Below are positions 41,711 to 50,326 of a stretch of 64,000 bases of DNA, in pieces. The notes below the pieces were generated by a model. The model was given only the letters and a program-made list of their open reading frames with translations. It had not been told where the DNA came from and did no database searches. This stretch comes from Nonomuraea polychroma (GTDB lineage: Bacteria > Actinomycetota > Actinomycetes > Streptosporangiales > Streptosporangiaceae). A program made the position numbers and the translations under genes. The stretch lies in NCBI RefSeq assembly GCF_004011505.1, contig NZ_SAUN01000001.1, positions 8,521,501 to 8,585,500 on the forward strand, given 5' to 3'. Position 1 is the first letter of the stretch, and each line of letters starts with the position of its first letter.

Positions 41711-43946
41711 TCGGCAGGTCGAGGACCCGCTTGCCGGTGGCGTGGCGCACGGCGTTCGCGACGGCGGCGCCGACCCCGGTGATGCCGACCTCACCCACGC
41801 CGACCAGACCCAGCGGCATGGTGGGGTCCGGCTCGTCCAGGCAGTGGACGTCGATGCGGGGAATGTCGGCGTGCACGGGCACGTGGTATTCGCCCAGGCT
41901 CGCGTTCACGATTCGTCCGGTGCGCGGGTCGATCTGCGTCTCCTCCGACAGCGCAAGGCCGATGCCCATCACGATGCCGCCACGAAGCTGGCTGGCCACC
42001 AGCTTGGCGTTGATCACCCGGCCGACGTCGAACACGCCGAGCCAGCGCGACACCCGCACCTCGCCGGTGTCCCGGTCCACCCGCACCTCGCAGAACTGCG
42101 CGCCGCACGCCGCCTTCACCCAGCGCCTACGGTCGCGGAGAGCGCCCACCATACCCATCGCGCCCGACTTGATCTCGCTCTCCAGGTGATCGCGGCCCGC
42201 CCGGGTCAGGATGGCCGCGTACGTCTCGCCGCTCGCGCCATAGAAGAGTCCGCCGTCGCGGGCCTCCAGGTCGGACAGCCGCCGGCCGCGCAGCGGCGAG
42301 TCCGGGGACCGGCGTGCCAGCGCCAGCGCGGATTGCCTGAGCTTGCGGCAGGCGGCCAGCACGCTCGCCGCCACGCTCGCGGTCTGTACCGAGCCGCCCG
42401 CCATGGCGCCCAGCGGCAGCTCGGAGTCGCCGGACTCGACGCGTACGGCGTCCAGCGGCACGCCCAGCTCGTCGGCGGCGATCTGCGCCTGCACCGTGGC
42501 GGCGCCCACCCCGATCTCGGCCATGGCGCAGCGCACCACGACCCCGCCGTCCGCGGACAGCCGCACGGTGGCGCTCACCGGCAGGTGCATCGCGGGGTGG
42601 TACGCGGTGGCGACGCCCATGCCGACCAGCCACCGCCCGTCCCGCATGGCACCGGGCCGCGGGTCCCGCTCGTTCCAGCCGAACCGCTCGGCCCCCAGCG
42701 CGTAAGCCTCCCGCAGGAATCGCCGGGCGAACCGCTTGCCGTCCACCGGGTTGCGCTCGGGCTCGTTGCGCATGCGCAGCTCGATCGGGTCCATGCCGAG
42801 CTCCCAGGCCAGCTCGTCCACGGCCGACTCCAGGGCGAAGGTGCCGATGGACTCGCCCGGCGCCCGCATGGGGGTGTTGGGGAGCAGGTCGAGCTGGACG
42901 AGGTGCTGGCGCAGGTGAATGTTGGGTGCGGCGTAGAGGTGCCGGGAGGCGGAGGTGATCTGCTCCTGCCAACCCCCGACCCTTCCCGTCCTGGCCACAC
43001 TGGTGTGGATCAGGGCGGTGAGAGTGCCGTCCTTGTCGGCGCCCAGCGCGACCCGCTGCGTGCTGGGGGTACGACCGCCGACCGTGTGGTAGACGCCCGC
43101 CCGGGTGAGGGCCAGCCGCACCGGCCGGCCGGTCGCCCGCGCGGCCAGCACGGCGAGCAGCGTGCCCGCCCAGATCGGGCCCTTGCCGCCGAACCCGCCG
43201 CCCACGAACGGCGACAGCACCCGGATGTTCCGCTCCGGCACGCCGAACCGCAGCGCGAGCTGCTTGCGCACCCACGGGATGCCCTGCGTGGCCTCGTGCA
43301 CGGTCAGGTGGTCGCCGTTCCAGGCGGCGGTGGTGGCGTGTGGCTCGATGGCGTTGTGGTTGTGCGGCGGCGTGGTGAACCTCAGGTCCACCGACACCGG
43401 CGCGGCCTCCAGCGCGGCCTTCGCGTCGCCCTTGTCGGCCTCGCTCTCCAACAGCATGCTTCTCTTCTGCGGGGTGGCGTTCGGCTCCTCGGCCGAGAAG
43501 TCCACCACGGCCGGCAGCTCCTGGTACGCGGGCCGCACCAGGGACGCCGCGTGCCGCGCGGCCTCGTGCGTCTCGGCGACCACGACGGCCACCGGCTGGC
43601 CGTTCCAGTGCACCTCGTCGGTGGCCAGGTAGTTGACCGACGTCCCGGAGGACATCGCGCCGAGGGGGTCCAGGAGGCTGACCTTGAAGGGCTTCATGGC
43701 GGGGGCGCTCTCGTGGGTGAGCACCTCGATCACGCCCGGCACGGCGCGGGCGGCCGCGGTGTCGATGGCGGTGATGCGGCCCCGGGCGACGGTCGCGTGG
43801 ACGAGGGCGGCGTACGCGAGGTCCGGATATCGGTGCTCGGCGGCGTAGCGGGCCTCGCCGGTGGTCTTGGCGGGGCCGTCGAGCCGATCGACGGGGCGGC
43901 CGACGTACTTCTCGGTGGCCGTGCGCTCGGCGTACGTGGTGGTCAT
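41688..43946 (-). CDS. Molybdopterin-binding subunit of aldehyde oxidase/xanthine dehydrogenase
   Basis: 752 residues of the large molybdenum hydroxylase subunit (CoxL/XdhA/PaoC type). ATG at 43946 overlaps the preceding FAD subunit stop (ATGA). Signatures: YVGRPVDRLDGPAKTTGEAR at the N-terminus, THESAPAMKPF, PFVGGGFGGKGPIWAGTLLA (molybdopterin loop), APGESIGTFALESAVDELAW (family motif), GSVQTASVAASVLAACRKLR, and GLVGVGEVGITGVGAAVANA with the active-site Glu. PaoC-like members oxidise aromatic aldehydes; xanthine dehydrogenases have more specific binding residues. The substrate is therefore uncertain. It is the last gene of the three-gene operon. Confidence 0.92.
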   Translation of the reverse strand: MTTTYAERTATEKYVGRPVDRLDGPAKTTGEARYAAEHRYPDLAYAALVHATVARGRITAIDTAAARAVPGVIEVLTHESAPAMKPFKVSLLDPLGAMSSGTSVNYLATDEVHWNGQPVAVVVAETHEAARHAASLVRPAYQELPAVVDFSAEEPNATPQKRSMLLESEADKGDAKAALEAAPVSVDLRFTTPPHNHNAIEPHATTAAWNGDHLTVHEATQGIPWVRKQLALRFGVPERNIRVLSPFVGGGFGGKGPIWAGTLLAVLAARATGRPVRLALTRAGVYHTVGGRTPSTQRVALGADKDGTLTALIHTSVARTGRVGGWQEQITSASRHLYAAPNIHLRQHLVQLDLLPNTPMRAPGESIGTFALESAVDELAWELGMDPIELRMRNEPERNPVDGKRFARRFLREAYALGAERFGWNERDPRPGAMRDGRWLVGMGVATAYHPAMHLPVSATVRLSADGGVVVRCAMAEIGVGAATVQAQIAADELGVPLDAVRVESGDSELPLGAMAGGSVQTASVAASVLAACRKLRQSALALARRSPDSPLRGRRLSDLEARDGGLFYGASGETYAAILTRAGRDHLESEIKSGAMGMVGALRDRRRWVKAACGAQFCEVRVDRDTGEVRVSRWLGVFDVGRVINAKLVASQLRGGIVMGIGLALSEETQIDPRTGRIVNASLGEYHVPVHADIPRIDVHCLDEPDPTMPLGLVGVGEVGITGVGAAVANAVRHATGKRVLDLPITLDKLL

Positions 43947-44932
43947 GCCGCTTCCTCTCCGGAGGTCAGGTCGCGCAGTGTGGCCGCGATCGTGGCCCGG
44001 GCCAGGCCGGCCTTGAACGCGTTGCCCGGCCGCGTGACGGCGGATGCGAGCTCGGCGTCGGCCGCCCGCCGGAACGTCTCCTCCGTCGCCGGCCCTCCGA
44101 GCAGGATCCGCTCGGCCTCGCGGGCCCGCCACGGCTTGGGCGCGACGCCACCCAGCGCCAGGCGGGCCTCGATGATCGTCCCGTCCTTGACCTCCAGCGC
44201 TGCCGCCACGGAGACCAGCGCGAACGCGTACGACGCCCGGTCGCGGACCTTGCGATAGCGGGAGGGCGCCGCGATCGGCGGCACCTCGACGGCCGTGATC
44301 AGCTCGTCGGCCGCGAGCGCGGTCTCGACGTGCGGCGTGTCGCCGGGCAGCAGGTGGAAGTCCGCCAGCGGGATCCGGCGCGTGCCGCGCACGCTCCGCA
44401 CTTCGACGACGGCGTCCAGGGCGGCCAGCGCCACGCACATGTCGGAGGGATGCGTGGCGATGCAGCTGTCACTCACGCCCAGGATCGCGTGGGAGCGGTT
44501 GAACCCGCCGATCGCGTCGCAGCCGGCGCCGGGCTCGCGCTTGTTGCAGGCCGACGCCTGGTCGTAGAAGTAGGGACAGCGGGTGCGCTGCAGCAGGTTG
44601 CCGCCCACGGTGGCCATGTTGCGCAGCTGGGCCGAGGCGCCGGCGAGGATGGCCTGCGACAACACCGGATAGCGGCTGCGGACCCGCCGGTCGGCGGCCA
44701 GGACGCTGTTGCGGACCAGCGCGCCGATCCGCAGCCCGCCGCCGGGCAGCTCGGCCACCTCGTCGAGCGGCAGACCGGTCACGTCCACGACCGTGTAGGG
44801 CCGCTCGATGCCCTCGCGCATGAGGTCGACCAGGTTGGTGCCGCCGCCCAGGAACTTGGCGCCGGGGTCGGCGGCGGCCGTCTGCACGGCCTCGGCGACA
44901 TCGGCTGGCTTGACGTACGCGAACGGCCTCAT
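43943..44932 (-). CDS. FAD-binding subunit of aldehyde oxidase/xanthine dehydrogenase
   Basis: 329 residues of the medium subunit. FAD-binding motif: KFLGGGTNLVDLMREGIERP and the ATVGGN loop ASAQLRNMATVGGNLLQRTR. Between these and the C-terminus is CPYFYDQASACNKREPGAGC plus a fourth Cys in SDSCIATHPSDM. This cysteine-rich insert is characteristic of PaoB/YagS-type subunits, which carry an extra [4Fe-4S] cluster in addition to FAD. C-terminal CO dehydrogenase-like domain: RYRKVRDRASYAFALVSVAA. The start overlaps the Fe-S subunit stop (ATGA). Confidence 0.92.
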   Translation of the reverse strand: MRPFAYVKPADVAEAVQTAAADPGAKFLGGGTNLVDLMREGIERPYTVVDVTGLPLDEVAELPGGGLRIGALVRNSVLAADRRVRSRYPVLSQAILAGASAQLRNMATVGGNLLQRTRCPYFYDQASACNKREPGAGCDAIGGFNRSHAILGVSDSCIATHPSDMCVALAALDAVVEVRSVRGTRRIPLADFHLLPGDTPHVETALAADELITAVEVPPIAAPSRYRKVRDRASYAFALVSVAAALEVKDGTIIEARLALGGVAPKPWRAREAERILLGGPATEETFRRAADAELASAVTRPGNAFKAGLARATIAATLRDLTSGEEAA

Positions 44933-45381
44933 CGCGCGACCTCCTTGATCGCATCGACGATGCCGTTGTAGGCCCCGCAGCGGCACAGGTTGCCGCTCAT
45001 GCGCTCCCGGATCTCGTCGTCGGTCAGCGTGGCGGGGTCCTCGCACTCGCTGAGCATGCCGATCGCCGAACAGATCTGGCCCGAGGTGCAGTAGCCGCAC
45101 TGGAACCCGTCGTGCCGGATGAACGCCTCCTGCAGCGGGTGCGGGGTCACACCCTCGATGGTGGTGATCTCCCTGTCCGCGTACTGGACGGCCAGGGCCA
45201 GGCAGGCGTTGATCCGCACGCCGTCGGCGAGGACCGTGCACGCGCCGCAGGCACCCTGGTCACAGCCCTTCTTCGGGCCCGTCACGCCCAGGCGTTCACG
45301 TAGCGCGTCGAGCAGGCTGACCCACGGCTCGACGTCGAGCTTCTCGTCCGTGCCGTTCACTCGCATCCGTATCTCGGTCAC
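44929..45381 (-). CDS. 2Fe-2S subunit of aldehyde oxidase/xanthine dehydrogenase
   Basis: 150 residues. The N-terminal plant-type ferredoxin cluster has GPKKGCDQGACGACTVLADG with its cysteines, and the C-terminal [2Fe-2S] cluster has GFQCGYCTSGQICSAIGMLS and MSGNLCRCGAYNGIVDAIKE. It lacks a twin-arginine signal, so the complex is probably cytoplasmic, unlike E. coli PaoA. It is the first gene of the operon; ATGA overlaps link it to the FAD subunit. The promoter faces the divergent TetR gene at 45463. Confidence 0.93.
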   Translation of the reverse strand: MTEIRMRVNGTDEKLDVEPWVSLLDALRERLGVTGPKKGCDQGACGACTVLADGVRINACLALAVQYADREITTIEGVTPHPLQEAFIRHDGFQCGYCTSGQICSAIGMLSECEDPATLTDDEIRERMSGNLCRCGAYNGIVDAIKEVAR

Positions 45382-45419
45382 ACCTCGGGACGCTAACAGA
45401 ACGATGTCCTCTTAACAAG

Positions 45420-45432
45420 AGAACGGCGTTCT
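45420..45432. promoter_or_regulatory. TetR operator between molybdoenzyme operon and tetR
   Basis: AGAAC-ggc-GTTCT: an inverted repeat with 3-base spacer, in a tract reading AAGAGAACGGCGTTCTTTT. A related half-site AGAACGATGTCCTCT lies just upstream (45398-45412). Position between the divergent start codons fits autoregulation plus control of the dehydrogenase. Confidence 0.55.
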
Positions 45433-45462
45433 TTTAACTCTGAGCCTTATCCTGGCACCACG

Positions 45463-46104
45463 ATGACTTTCCTCAGGGCCAGGCGGCCGGAGCACAAGCA
45501 GCAGCGGCGCGAGGCGATCCTCGACGCCGCGCGCGAGCTCGCCATGGCCTCGGGCGTGCGCAACGTCAGCCTGGGCGCGGTCGCGGAGGCGGTCGGCCTG
45601 GCGAAGTCCAACATCGTGCGCTATTTCGGCACCCGGGAGGAGATCTACCTCCAGCTGGCCGCCGAGGAGTGGCGGGAGTGGGCCGAGGAAGTGAGCGGGC
45701 GACTGCGGCACGCCTCCGGCACGGCCGACGTGGTGACGGTGCTGGCGGAGACGCTGACCGAGCGGCCGCTCTTCTGCGACCTGCTCAGCCACACCTCCAC
45801 CAGCCTGGAGCACAACGTGTCGGTCGAGGCGGCGCACACGTTCAAGCGGGCCGTGGTGAGCGTGCTCGCCGACCTGGCCTCGGAGGTGGCGGTCGTCACC
45901 GACCTCACGGATACCGAGGCGGGGGAGCTCGTCATGGGAGCCGCCGGCCTGGGCGGTCTGCTCTATCCCGCCGCCAACCCCTCCCCCACGCTGGCCGAGG
46001 TCTACGCCCGCGACCCCGAGCTCGCCGCCACCTGCCCGCAGATGGTGCCCACGCTCGTCCGCATGCTCAGCGCGCTCGCCGCCGGCCTGCCGACGCTCCG
46101 GTGA
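45463..46104 (+). CDS. TetR-family regulator of the molybdoenzyme operon (inferred)
   Basis: 213 residues. The HTH is QQRREAILDAARELAMASGV, RNVSLGAVAEAVGLAKSNIV, RYFGTREEIYLQLAAEEWRE; the substitution of the usual K-x-x-L/Y-Y-H/Y-F by N-I-V-R-Y-F is a known variant. The ligand domain includes RPLFCDLLSHTSTSLEHNVS and MGAAGLGGLLYPAANPSPTL. The divergent arrangement with the dehydrogenase operon and the operator at 45420 suggest it represses that operon in the absence of an aldehyde-type inducer. This is inference from context. Confidence 0.88.
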   Translation: MTFLRARRPEHKQQRREAILDAARELAMASGVRNVSLGAVAEAVGLAKSNIVRYFGTREEIYLQLAAEEWREWAEEVSGRLRHASGTADVVTVLAETLTERPLFCDLLSHTSTSLEHNVSVEAAHTFKRAVVSVLADLASEVAVVTDLTDTEAGELVMGAAGLGGLLYPAANPSPTLAEVYARDPELAATCPQMVPTLVRMLSALAAGLPTLR

Positions 46105-46188
46105 AAGTTTCACCCGAGTCCAGGCATTCTCCGCGGCCACTCGGCTGATTCCTGTACATCACGGCGGATTGGGATCAGCGTGTGTACC

Positions 46189-46198
46189 TAACCGGTTA
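46189..46198. promoter_or_regulatory. Operator-like palindrome upstream of the GH5 gene
   Basis: TAACCGGTTA is a perfect 10-bp palindrome 21 bases before the GH5 start codon. The same core AACCGGTTAA recurs inside the gene (46520-46529), and a similar TTAAGCGGTTAA lies upstream of the LacI gene at 60332. CCGG-centred sites of this type are typical for LacI-family regulators. Confidence 0.45.
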
Positions 46199-46219
46199 AT
46201 CTAAGGAAAGGCACCCGTT

Positions 46220-47818
46220 ATGAGCAGACTCGCGGCGTTCCTCGCGCTCCTCGTCTCGATGCTGATCGTCGTCCCGGCCGCTCCCGCGCACGCCGCGGTC
46301 GGGCTCCGCGTCAACGGCGCCAGGATCGTGGAGGCCAACGGGAACGCGTTCGTCATGCGCGGCGTCAGCCACGCGCACACCTGGTACACGAGCCAGACGA
46401 GCTCCTTCGCCAACATCAAGGCGCTGCGCGCCAACACGGTGCGCGTGGTGCTGAGCGGCGGCAGATGGCCGGCCAACGGGGCCTCGGACGTGGCCAACAT
46501 CGTCTCGCTGTGTCGGCAGAACCGGTTAATATGCGTGCTCGAAAACCACGACACCACCGGATACGGCGAGCAGAGCGGCGCGTACACGCTCGACCAGGCG
46601 GTCACCTACTGGAACAGCGTCAAGAGCGCGGTGACGGGCGCCGAGGACTACATCGTCATCAACATCGGCAACGAGCCCTACGGCAACAACAACGTCTCCG
46701 CCTGGACCAGCGCGACCACCAGCGCCATCAGCCGGATGCGCAGCCTGGGCTTCCAGCACCTGCTGATGGTCGACGCGCCCAACTGGGGCCAGGACTGGCA
46801 GTTCACGATGCGGGACAACGCCCAGACCGTCTTCAACGCCGACCCGCAGCGCAACACGGTCTTCTCGGTCCACATGTACGGGGTCTTCGACACGGCCGCG
46901 GAGATCACCTCCTACCTCAACGCGTTCCAGACCGCCGGCCTGCCGCTGGTGATCGGCGAGTTCGGGCACAACCACTCCGACGGCAACCCCGACGAGGACA
47001 CGATCATGGCCCAGGCGCAGCAGCGCGGACTCGGCTACATCGGGTGGTCGTGGAGCGGCAACGGCGGCGGCGTCGAATACCTCGACATGGTCACCAACTT
47101 CAACCCCGCCCAGCTGACCTCGTGGGGGCAGCGGATCTTCAACGGCGCCAACGGCATCGGGCAGACCTCGCGCGAGGCCACGTACTTCGGCGGCGGCGGC
47201 ACCGACACCACCCCTCCGACGACACCCGGCACGCCGTCGGCCTCGAACGTGACCTCCAGCGGCGCCACTCTGACCTGGGCGGCCTCCACCGACTCGGGCG
47301 GCTCGGGCCTGGCGGGCTACAACGTCTACCGCGAGCAGGGCACCACCGACCCGCTGCTCGGCCAGACCACGACCAACTCCATCACGCTGACGGGATTGAG
47401 CGCCTCGACCCCCTATCAGGTGTACGTACGCGCCCGTGACGGCGCGAACAACCTGTCCGCGAACTCCCCCACCACGACCTTCACCACCACGTCGGGAGGC
47501 GGCGGACCGGGCAGTTGCACGGCCACGGGGACCGTGCAGAGCCAGTGGGGCGGCGGCTACGTCGTCCAGGTCACCGTCACCAACACCGGCTCCACGCCCA
47601 TCAACGGCTGGACGGTCACGTTCACGCTGCCGAACGGCCATACGATCACAGGAGGCTGGAACGCCACGATGAGCAGCACCGGGCAGGCCGTCACGGCCCG
47701 CGGCATGAGCTACAACGGCTCCCTCCCCCCGGGCGCCTCGGCCAACTTCGGCTTCCAGGCCAGCCGCCCCAGCGGCGACTCCGCGATCCCCGGCCCCTAC
47801 ACCTGCACCCCGTCCTGA
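46220..47818 (+). CDS. Secreted GH5 mannanase/cellulase with FN3 and CBM2 domains
   Basis: 532 residues. Signal peptide to about residue 26 (PAAPAHA). GH5 TIM barrel (about 27-320): VIVINIGNEPYG-like NIGNEPYG with acid/base Glu152, VHMYGVF, nucleophile Glu247 in VIGEFGHN and the tryptophan motif GYIGWSWSGN. This resembles subfamily GH5_8 (beta-mannanases), though cellulase activity is not excluded. A FN3 domain (about 333-425; ATLTWAASTDSGGSGLAGYN, VYVRARDGANN) and a C-terminal CBM2 (about 433-532; Cys at both ends, WGGGYVVQVTVTNTGSTPIN, GWTVTFTLPNG, W-N-A) follow. AGGAAAGG is placed before the ATG. It fits the plant cell-wall degradation theme. Confidence 0.93.
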   Translation: MSRLAAFLALLVSMLIVVPAAPAHAAVGLRVNGARIVEANGNAFVMRGVSHAHTWYTSQTSSFANIKALRANTVRVVLSGGRWPANGASDVANIVSLCRQNRLICVLENHDTTGYGEQSGAYTLDQAVTYWNSVKSAVTGAEDYIVINIGNEPYGNNNVSAWTSATTSAISRMRSLGFQHLLMVDAPNWGQDWQFTMRDNAQTVFNADPQRNTVFSVHMYGVFDTAAEITSYLNAFQTAGLPLVIGEFGHNHSDGNPDEDTIMAQAQQRGLGYIGWSWSGNGGGVEYLDMVTNFNPAQLTSWGQRIFNGANGIGQTSREATYFGGGGTDTTPPTTPGTPSASNVTSSGATLTWAASTDSGGSGLAGYNVYREQGTTDPLLGQTTTNSITLTGLSASTPYQVYVRARDGANNLSANSPTTTFTTTSGGGGPGSCTATGTVQSQWGGGYVVQVTVTNTGSTPINGWTVTFTLPNGHTITGGWNATMSSTGQAVTARGMSYNGSLPPGASANFGFQASRPSGDSAIPGPYTCTPS

Positions 47819-47920
47819 CCACCCGCCGTGTCCTCGCCGGGCCGGCCCGGCGAGGACACGGCGGCCAGGCCGGCGAAGGCGACGGCGGCGGGTCGGCAGG
47901 CCGGGAGGACGCCGAAAGGA

Positions 47921-48934
47921 TCAGGAGACGCCGGGCGGGGAGGTGGAGTCGCGGATGACGAGCTGGCAGGGCATCTTGTGCACGCCCGGCGTGGCCTTGC
48001 CGTCGATGGCCGCGAACAGGTGTTGCGCCGCCGTCCGGCCCAGCAGCTCCAGGTTCATGTCCACGGTCGTCAGCGCGGGCCGGGTCTCGGTGGACAGCAC
48101 CTCCCAGTTGTCGTAGCCGACCACCGCGATGTCGTCCGGCACCCGCCGCCCCCGCTCCCGCGCCGTCTCCACGAACCCGGCCGCGATCTGGTCGCTGCCG
48201 CAGAAGACGGCGTCGATCTCGGGCTCGGCCATGAGCACCATCTCGGCCGCGTGCCGCCCCCACCGCTGGGACCACGGCCCCGACAACGTCTGACCGACCT
48301 GCTCCAGACCTGCCTGGGCGAGCGCGAGCCGGAAACCTTCCTCGCGGTCTCGGGCGGCCTTGTAGTGGGCCGGCCCCGTGATGTGCGCGATCTTGCGGCG
48401 TCCCATGGCCAGCAAGTGGTTGACGGCCATGGCGGCGGCTCCCACGTCGTCCGGCACGAAGGACACGTCGTCGGGGTCCTCGGACGGCCCGTACGCGTAC
48501 ACGACCGGCACCGGCAGGTCCTTGCTCACCGACGGGCGCGGGTTGGTGCTCTCGCCCACCACGATCAGCCCGTCCACCCGGCGCGACAGCAGCGCCCGCA
48601 GGTGGTGCTGCTCCCTGATCGCGTCGCCGCGCGCGTCGCAGAGCAGCACGGCCATCTCGCCGGCCCCGAACGCGTTCTCCGCGCCGAGCAGCACCGGGAT
48701 GCCGAACCGGCCGACGCTGTCGGAGGTCAGCAGCCCCACGGTGCGGGTCTGGCCCGACAGCAGTCCCCTGGCCAGAGCGTTCGGCTGGAAGGAGAGCTCC
48801 GCCGCGGCGGCCAGCACACGCTCGCGCGTGGCCGCCCGCACATCCTGGCGCCCGTTGAGCGCCTTGGACGCCGTGGCGATCGACACCCCCGCCAGCGAGG
48901 CCACATCACTGATGGTCGCCCGCTTAGTCGCCAT
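47921..48934 (-). CDS. LacI-family regulator of the arabinoside uptake cluster
   Basis: 337 residues. N-terminal HTH: TISDVASLAGVSIATASKAL, NGRQDVRAATRERVLAAAAE, hinge LSFQPNALARGLLSGQTRTV. The sugar-binding core includes LLSRRVDGLIVVGESTN, DDVGAAAMAVNHLLAMGRRK and PDDIAVVGYDNWEVLSTETR. ATG at 48934 is chosen because upstream residues do not match the family and AAAAGGG is 10 bases away. It is divergent from the SBP-permease-glycosidase operon and the gap carries two matching CGAAA-type sites; one overlaps its own leader. It probably represses the operon until an arabinose-containing sugar binds. Confidence 0.9.
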   Translation of the reverse strand: MATKRATISDVASLAGVSIATASKALNGRQDVRAATRERVLAAAAELSFQPNALARGLLSGQTRTVGLLTSDSVGRFGIPVLLGAENAFGAGEMAVLLCDARGDAIREQHHLRALLSRRVDGLIVVGESTNPRPSVSKDLPVPVVYAYGPSEDPDDVSFVPDDVGAAAMAVNHLLAMGRRKIAHITGPAHYKAARDREEGFRLALAQAGLEQVGQTLSGPWSQRWGRHAAEMVLMAEPEIDAVFCGSDQIAAGFVETARERGRRVPDDIAVVGYDNWEVLSTETRPALTTVDMNLELLGRTAAQHLFAAIDGKATPGVHKMPCQLVIRDSTSPPGVS

Positions 48935-48938
48935 GCTT

Positions 48939-48952
48939 CGAAACCCTTTTCG
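48939..48952. promoter_or_regulatory. LacI operator 1 (near lacI start)
   Basis: CGAAACCCTTTTCG has symmetric ends (CGAAA/TTTCG). It begins 5 bases before the lacI ATG and shares the core CGAAA-cc-TTT with operator 2. Binding would autoregulate lacI. Confidence 0.55.
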
Positions 48953-48986
48953 GTCGGCTGTGAACTGCATAGAACCCTAACACCCA

Positions 48987-49015
48987 TTGACAGTGAGACA
49001 GGTTTCTTCTACGTT
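48987..49015 (+). promoter_or_regulatory. Sigma-70-type promoter of the sugar operon
   Basis: TTGACA (48987-48992), a 17-base spacer, and TACGTT (49010-49015) give a near-consensus housekeeping promoter. The -10 box ends 2 bases before operator 2, so a repressor there would block it. The ATG is 31 bases downstream of the -10. Confidence 0.6.
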
Positions 49016-49017
49016 TC

Positions 49018-49031
49018 CGAAAACCTTTAAG
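49018..49031. promoter_or_regulatory. LacI operator 2 (over the transcription start)
   Basis: CGAAAACCTTTAAG resembles operator 1 (CGAAACCCTTTTCG) in its CGAAA-cc-TTT core. It lies immediately downstream of the -10 box, the expected place for a repressor site. Confidence 0.5.
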
Positions 49032-49045
49032 TCCAGGAGCACATC

Positions 49046-50326
49046 ATGAGACGAAGGCTGGCCGGGATCTCCCTCCTCGGTGTGTTAGCGCTCACAGCAG
49101 CGGCCTGCGGCAGCGGCGGAGGCGGCGGTGGTGGTGGGGGCAGCACGCAAGCAGCGGACAGTCCCGTGACGATCACGATGTGGACCCGCGCTGCCACGCA
49201 GACGCAGAGCGAGCGGCTGGTCCAGGAGTACAACAAGACCCACAAGAACCAGGTGAAGCTCACCGTCATCCCCACGGACAACTACCAGCCGCGCATCGCC
49301 GCCGCGGCCGGCGCCAAGCAGCTCCCCGACGTGTTCGCGGCCGACGTCATCTTCGTCCCGAACTACACCTCCCAGGGCCTGTTCATGGACATCACGGACA
49401 GGGTCAACGCGCTGCCGTACAAGGCCGGGCTCGCACCCTCGCACATGAAGCTGGGCACGCTCGACGGCAAGATGTACACCCTGCCGCACACCCTCGACCT
49501 GTCGGTCTGGTTCTGGAACAAGGACCTGTACGAGAAGGCCGGGCTCGACCCCGAGCAGGGCCCGAAGACGCTGAAGGAGTTCGCCCAGCACGCCACCACC
49601 ATTCAAGAGAAGCTCGGCAAGGACGGCAAGGTCCACGGCACGTTCTTCGGCGGCAACTGCGGCGGCTGCTACGTCTTCACGTTCTGGCCCTCCGTCTGGG
49701 CCGCCGGCGGCCAGGTCATGAACGCCGAGGGCACGCAGTCGCTCAACGACCAGCCCGCGATGACCGACGTCTTCAAGATCTACCGCGACCTGTACGAGAA
49801 GAAGGTCACAGGCCCGACGACCAAGGAGGAGCAGGGCCCGACCTGGACCGGCTTCTTCCCCAAGGGCGAGATCGGCGTCATGCCGATGCCCTCGACCACG
49901 CTCGGCCTCATGCCGAAGGACGTGAAGATCGGCGTCACCCCGATCGCCGGCCCCGACGGCGGCGAGTCGACGTTCGTCGGCGGCGACTCCATCGGCATCT
50001 CCTCCACCAGCAAGAACGCCGACGCCGCCTGGGAGTTCCTGTCCTGGACGGTCTCCGACCAGGCCCAGGTCGAGGTCATGGCCAAGAACAAGGACGTGCT
50101 CGCCCGCACCGACCTGGCCAGCAACAAGTACTCCGCCGAGGACCCGCGCGTGGTGCTGATCAACTCGCTGGTGGCCAAGGGCCAGACCCCGTTCGCCCTG
50201 CGCTTCGGCCAGACGTTCAACGACCCGCAGGGTCCGTGGCTGCGCTACGCCCGCGAGGCCGTGTTCGGTGACGTCTCGAAGCTCCCACAGCTCAACGCCG
50301 AGATCACGAAGTCGCTGCAACAATGA
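49046..50326 (+). CDS. ABC sugar transporter substrate-binding lipoprotein
   Basis: 426 residues. AGGAGC lies 8 bases before ATG 49046. The signal has RRR, a hydrophobic core GISLLGVLALTAAACG with the lipobox cysteine, then an unusual run of nine glycines as linker. The mature family 1 binding protein shows PVTITMWTRAATQTQSERLV, KQLPDVFAADVIFVPNYTSQ, YTLPHTLDLSVWFWNKDLYE and GGDSIGISSTSKNADAAWEF. The codons GTG TTA GCG CTC ACA in the signal contain a rare TTA codon and overlap the operator-like site at 49083. It starts the sugar cluster and overlaps the first permease gene (ATGA at the stop). Confidence 0.92.
   Translation: MRRRLAGISLLGVLALTAAACGSGGGGGGGGGSTQAADSPVTITMWTRAATQTQSERLVQEYNKTHKNQVKLTVIPTDNYQPRIAAAAGAKQLPDVFAADVIFVPNYTSQGLFMDITDRVNALPYKAGLAPSHMKLGTLDGKMYTLPHTLDLSVWFWNKDLYEKAGLDPEQGPKTLKEFAQHATTIQEKLGKDGKVHGTFFGGNCGGCYVFTFWPSVWAAGGQVMNAEGTQSLNDQPAMTDVFKIYRDLYEKKVTGPTTKEEQGPTWTGFFPKGEIGVMPMPSTTLGLMPKDVKIGVTPIAGPDGGESTFVGGDSIGISSTSKNADAAWEFLSWTVSDQAQVEVMAKNKDVLARTDLASNKYSAEDPRVVLINSLVAKGQTPFALRFGQTFNDPQGPWLRYAREAVFGDVSKLPQLNAEITKSLQQ
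49083..49096. promoter_or_regulatory. LacI-type palindrome inside the binding-protein signal sequence
   Basis: TGTTAGCGCTCACA is a 14-bp near-perfect palindrome (13 of 14 symmetric positions match except T-T/A-C pair) of the classical LacI class. It lies within the first 17 codons of the gene. A 17-base block including it (GTGTTAGCGCTCACAGC) recurs exactly at 53821-53837 in the signal peptide of another cluster gene. Confidence 0.55.
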
